DNA from: Rubrobacteraceae bacterium | Lineage (GTDB): Bacteria; Actinomycetota; Rubrobacteria; Rubrobacterales; Rubrobacteraceae | Direction: 5' to 3' | DNA: 6,484 nt | Assembly: GCA_013698525.1 (NCBI GenBank) | Contig: JACCSM010000112.1 | Location: forward strand, 1 to 6,484 | Shown here: positions 5,233 through 6,484 of the stretch, in pieces | Layout: each line of letters starts with the position of its first letter | Position numbering within the stretch: the stretch's first letter is position 1 | Program-made: the position numbers and the translations under genes | Notes under the pieces: generated by a model | Told to the model about the DNA's origin: nothing | The model's database searches: none | The model's input: the letters and a program-made list of their open reading frames with translations, nothing else

Positions 5233-5829
5233 TCAACGCCGGGCCCCGCGTCTTGCCCACTCCAGATCCTCGGGCGAGTTGACGTTCACCAGCAGAAGGC
5301 TGGGGTCCCCGAACCGCCGCAACTCCACTTCGACATAATCGACCTTGTCAACCCCTTCCAGGAACCCTTGCACAGCCCGCGCTCCGCCGTCGAGATCCGT
5401 CTCGAGACGTGGCAGAAGCGCCCTGGCGTAGGCGGCGCAGAGCGGATGCGTTCTCCCCCGGTATCGCGGGACTACGGCCAGAACGCCGCTCCTGTCGAGA
5501 CGTTCGAGCAGATAATCCACCATGCTCCGGGTCAAGAAAGGCATGTCACCGGCCGCGACGAAGGTTAGTGGGTGGCGTGCGGAGGCGAGGCCGGCCTCCA
5601 TACCGGCCAGTGGGCCAAGTCCGCCCGGTCGCTCGCCGGTGACGTGTCTGACTCCTTCGAGCCTTGCCCCACCATCTCCGACCACGAGTACTTCGTGGCA
5701 GCAGCCTGCGAGCGCGTCTCTGACACGTTCGATCAGGGGCATCCCCTCGACCTCCAGGGATAGCTTCTCGCGTCCCATCCTGCGGCTGGCGCCCCCGGCG
5801 AGGATTATGCCCGAGGCCGGGCGGCTCAG
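5233..5829 (-). CDS. mobA: Molybdenum cofactor guanylyltransferase, CTG start
   Basis: MobA transfers GMP from GTP to molybdopterin cofactor, forming the guanine-dinucleotide form used by many molybdoenzymes; it is a cytosolic NTP-transferase fold protein. From CTG 5829 the product has 198 residues, typical of the family. It carries the nucleotide-binding loop ILAGGASRRMG (9-19) with Lys22; GPLAGMEAGL (72-81); the metal-binding AAGDMPF (92-98); HPLCAAY (128-134); and NVNSPEDLEW (182-191). The first canonical start in frame, ATG 5778, lies inside the nucleotide-binding loop (Met18) and would remove the LAGG segment. No ATG, GTG or TTG lies between it and the upstream in-frame stop. CTG 5829 overlaps the prsW stop as CTGA, the usual layout of coupled genes; a GGGCGGG 3 nt upstream is poorly placed as a Shine-Dalgarno. 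The archaeal CobY guanylyltransferase has the same fold, but the GPLAGM and NVNSPEDL motifs and the presence of cobU favour MobA. Confidence 0.88.
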   Translation of the reverse strand: MSRPASGIILAGGASRRMGREKLSLEVEGMPLIERVRDALAGCCHEVLVVGDGGARLEGVRHVTGERPGGLGPLAGMEAGLASARHPLTFVAAGDMPFLTRSMVDYLLERLDRSGVLAVVPRYRGRTHPLCAAYARALLPRLETDLDGGARAVQGFLEGVDKVDYVEVELRRFGDPSLLLVNVNSPEDLEWARRGARR

Positions 5830-6484
5830 AAGCCCGCCCGAACGGTCGCTTTCTCTCTCAAGTCGAGGATCTTGCGTCGGAGCATTCTGACGCGGTCCAT
5901 GCTGCCGGGGCTACCAGTTCGGCGGGCGAGGCGTTTCGCGAGGGCCAGGTCAACGGCGGCGGCGTGCAGTCTGCGGACCCTGGACCATGTCAGTAGCTTC
6001 CCCGTAAAGACCAGTCCTAGATAGTAGCCCGTCCTTCGGAAGTAGCTAGGGAGCATGGCGTATTCTTGCGAGGTGATCGTCCCTTGCGGAACCTCATCCA
6101 GAAGCTCTTCGCGTATAGCGCGTCGCTCGACGGCGAGCCACACGACGATGACCAAGATGTAGACGAGGATTACGCAGAACAACACCAAGTAGCCGACAGG
6201 CCCGAACACGGTGGCCGTAAAATTGAAGGCCGCGTGCAACAGTATAGCCCCGAGGAGGCCGAGCACGGGCAGGATGCCCTTGAGCATTCTGTTGTTGACC
6301 AAGGGTATGAGGCCGATACCGATCCCCGTAAGCGAGGTGAAAGACGCGTGTGCGAATCCACCGAAAATCCTGCGGACGATGAACGTCTCCGGACCGAACT
6401 GTAGACCGTAGAGCAGGTCCTCAGCGATGGCGAAGCCGAAACCGACGGCCGAGCCGTAGACGATACCGTCCATCACACCGGCGA
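5826..6484 (-). CDS. PrsW-family intramembrane metalloprotease, 5'-truncated by window edge
   Basis: The C-terminal part of a PrsW-type membrane protease (the family of B. subtilis PrsW, which starts cleavage of anti-sigma factor RsiW; related to CPBP/Abi proteases). The frame is open to the window edge, so the GTG at 6476 is internal: the preceding residues continue the family's (V/M)DGIVYG block. Visible are DGIVYGSAVGFGFAIAEDLLYG with the conserved Glu; GFAHASFTSLTGIGIG with a conserved His; and LLHAAFN with another expected active-site His. A further hydrophobic helix then precedes a basic cytosolic tail of about 100 residues (EVPQGTITSQEYAMLP, then Arg/Lys-rich segments and RKILDLREK), common in actinobacterial members. 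The EExxK-type motif expected earlier in the protein is outside the window. Whether it is an active protease and what it cuts cannot be told. Its TGA is shared with the mobA CTG. Confidence 0.88.
   Translation of the reverse strand, partial: AGVMDGIVYGSAVGFGFAIAEDLLYGLQFGPETFIVRRIFGGFAHASFTSLTGIGIGLIPLVNNRMLKGILPVLGLLGAILLHAAFNFTATVFGPVGYLVLFCVILVYILVIVVWLAVERRAIREELLDEVPQGTITSQEYAMLPSYFRRTGYYLGLVFTGKLLTWSRVRRLHAAAVDLALAKRLARRTGSPGSMDRVRMLRRKILDLREKATVRAGF

Noticed and set aside
5207..5260. N-terminal extension of the DUF218 protein up to 5260
   Set aside because: It overlaps the mobA 3' end, and the GGGAGG at 5214-5219 points to ATG 5206.
4437..5282. A 281-codon open frame on the plus strand
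   Set aside because: It lies antisense across eamA, the DUF218 gene and mobA and spans their junctions. Its translation is low-complexity and Pro/Arg/Ser/Thr-rich with no recognisable domain, as expected for the complement of GC-rich genes.
5233..5829. Reading the NTP transferase as CobY (cobinamide-phosphate guanylyltransferase)
   Set aside because: CobY shares the fold, but the GPLAGM, HPLCAAY and NVNSPEDL motifs are those of MobA, and cobU already supplies the CobY activity.

Overview
The window is GC-rich bacterial DNA, and all nine genes I can support lie on the minus strand, packed head to tail (transcription runs from high to low coordinates). Several junctions overlap by 4-8 nt or are separated by 0-2 nt. 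GC-rich third positions, frequent AGG arginine and CTC leucine codons, frequent GTG/TTG starts, a cobalamin gene cluster and a PrsW protein with the long basic C-terminal tail common in actinobacteria suggest a high-GC actinobacterium, possibly Rubrobacter-like. That assignment is inference and was not tested.

Right part (6484 to 3792), in transcription order: a 5'-truncated PrsW-type intramembrane protease; mobA (molybdenum cofactor guanylyltransferase), whose CTG start overlaps the prsW stop as CTGA; a YdcF/SanA-like DUF218 protein with a clear Shine-Dalgarno and ATG; and an EamA/DMT-family 10-TM permease whose start lies inside the preceding gene or very close to its end. These share orientation and spacing but no obvious pathway.

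Left part (3734 to 1): after a 57-nt gap comes a tight late-cobalamin operon. It begins with an unrecognised four-helix membrane protein whose stop overlaps the cbiB start (ATGA). Then follow cbiB (attaches the aminopropanol arm), a cobD/cobC-type PLP enzyme (makes the aminopropanol phosphate), cobU (kinase/guanylyltransferase) and cobS (joins alpha-ribazole; its 3' end is off the window). Together these four known enzymes cover adenosylcobyric acid to adenosylcobalamin (phosphate), except activation of the lower base (CobT) and the final phosphatase, which are not seen here.

The least ordinary features are the start sites. The P-loop of CobU and the nucleotide-binding loop of MobA are both encoded upstream of the first ATG/GTG/TTG in their frames. 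Automatic calling from canonical starts would therefore delete their catalytic N-termini. I annotate cobU from a GTT placed 8 nt after a GGAGGAG Shine-Dalgarno, and mobA from the CTG. I see no RNA genes, insertion sequences, CRISPR arrays, cobalamin riboswitch or convincing intrinsic terminator. No stretch over 300 bases lacks a gene.
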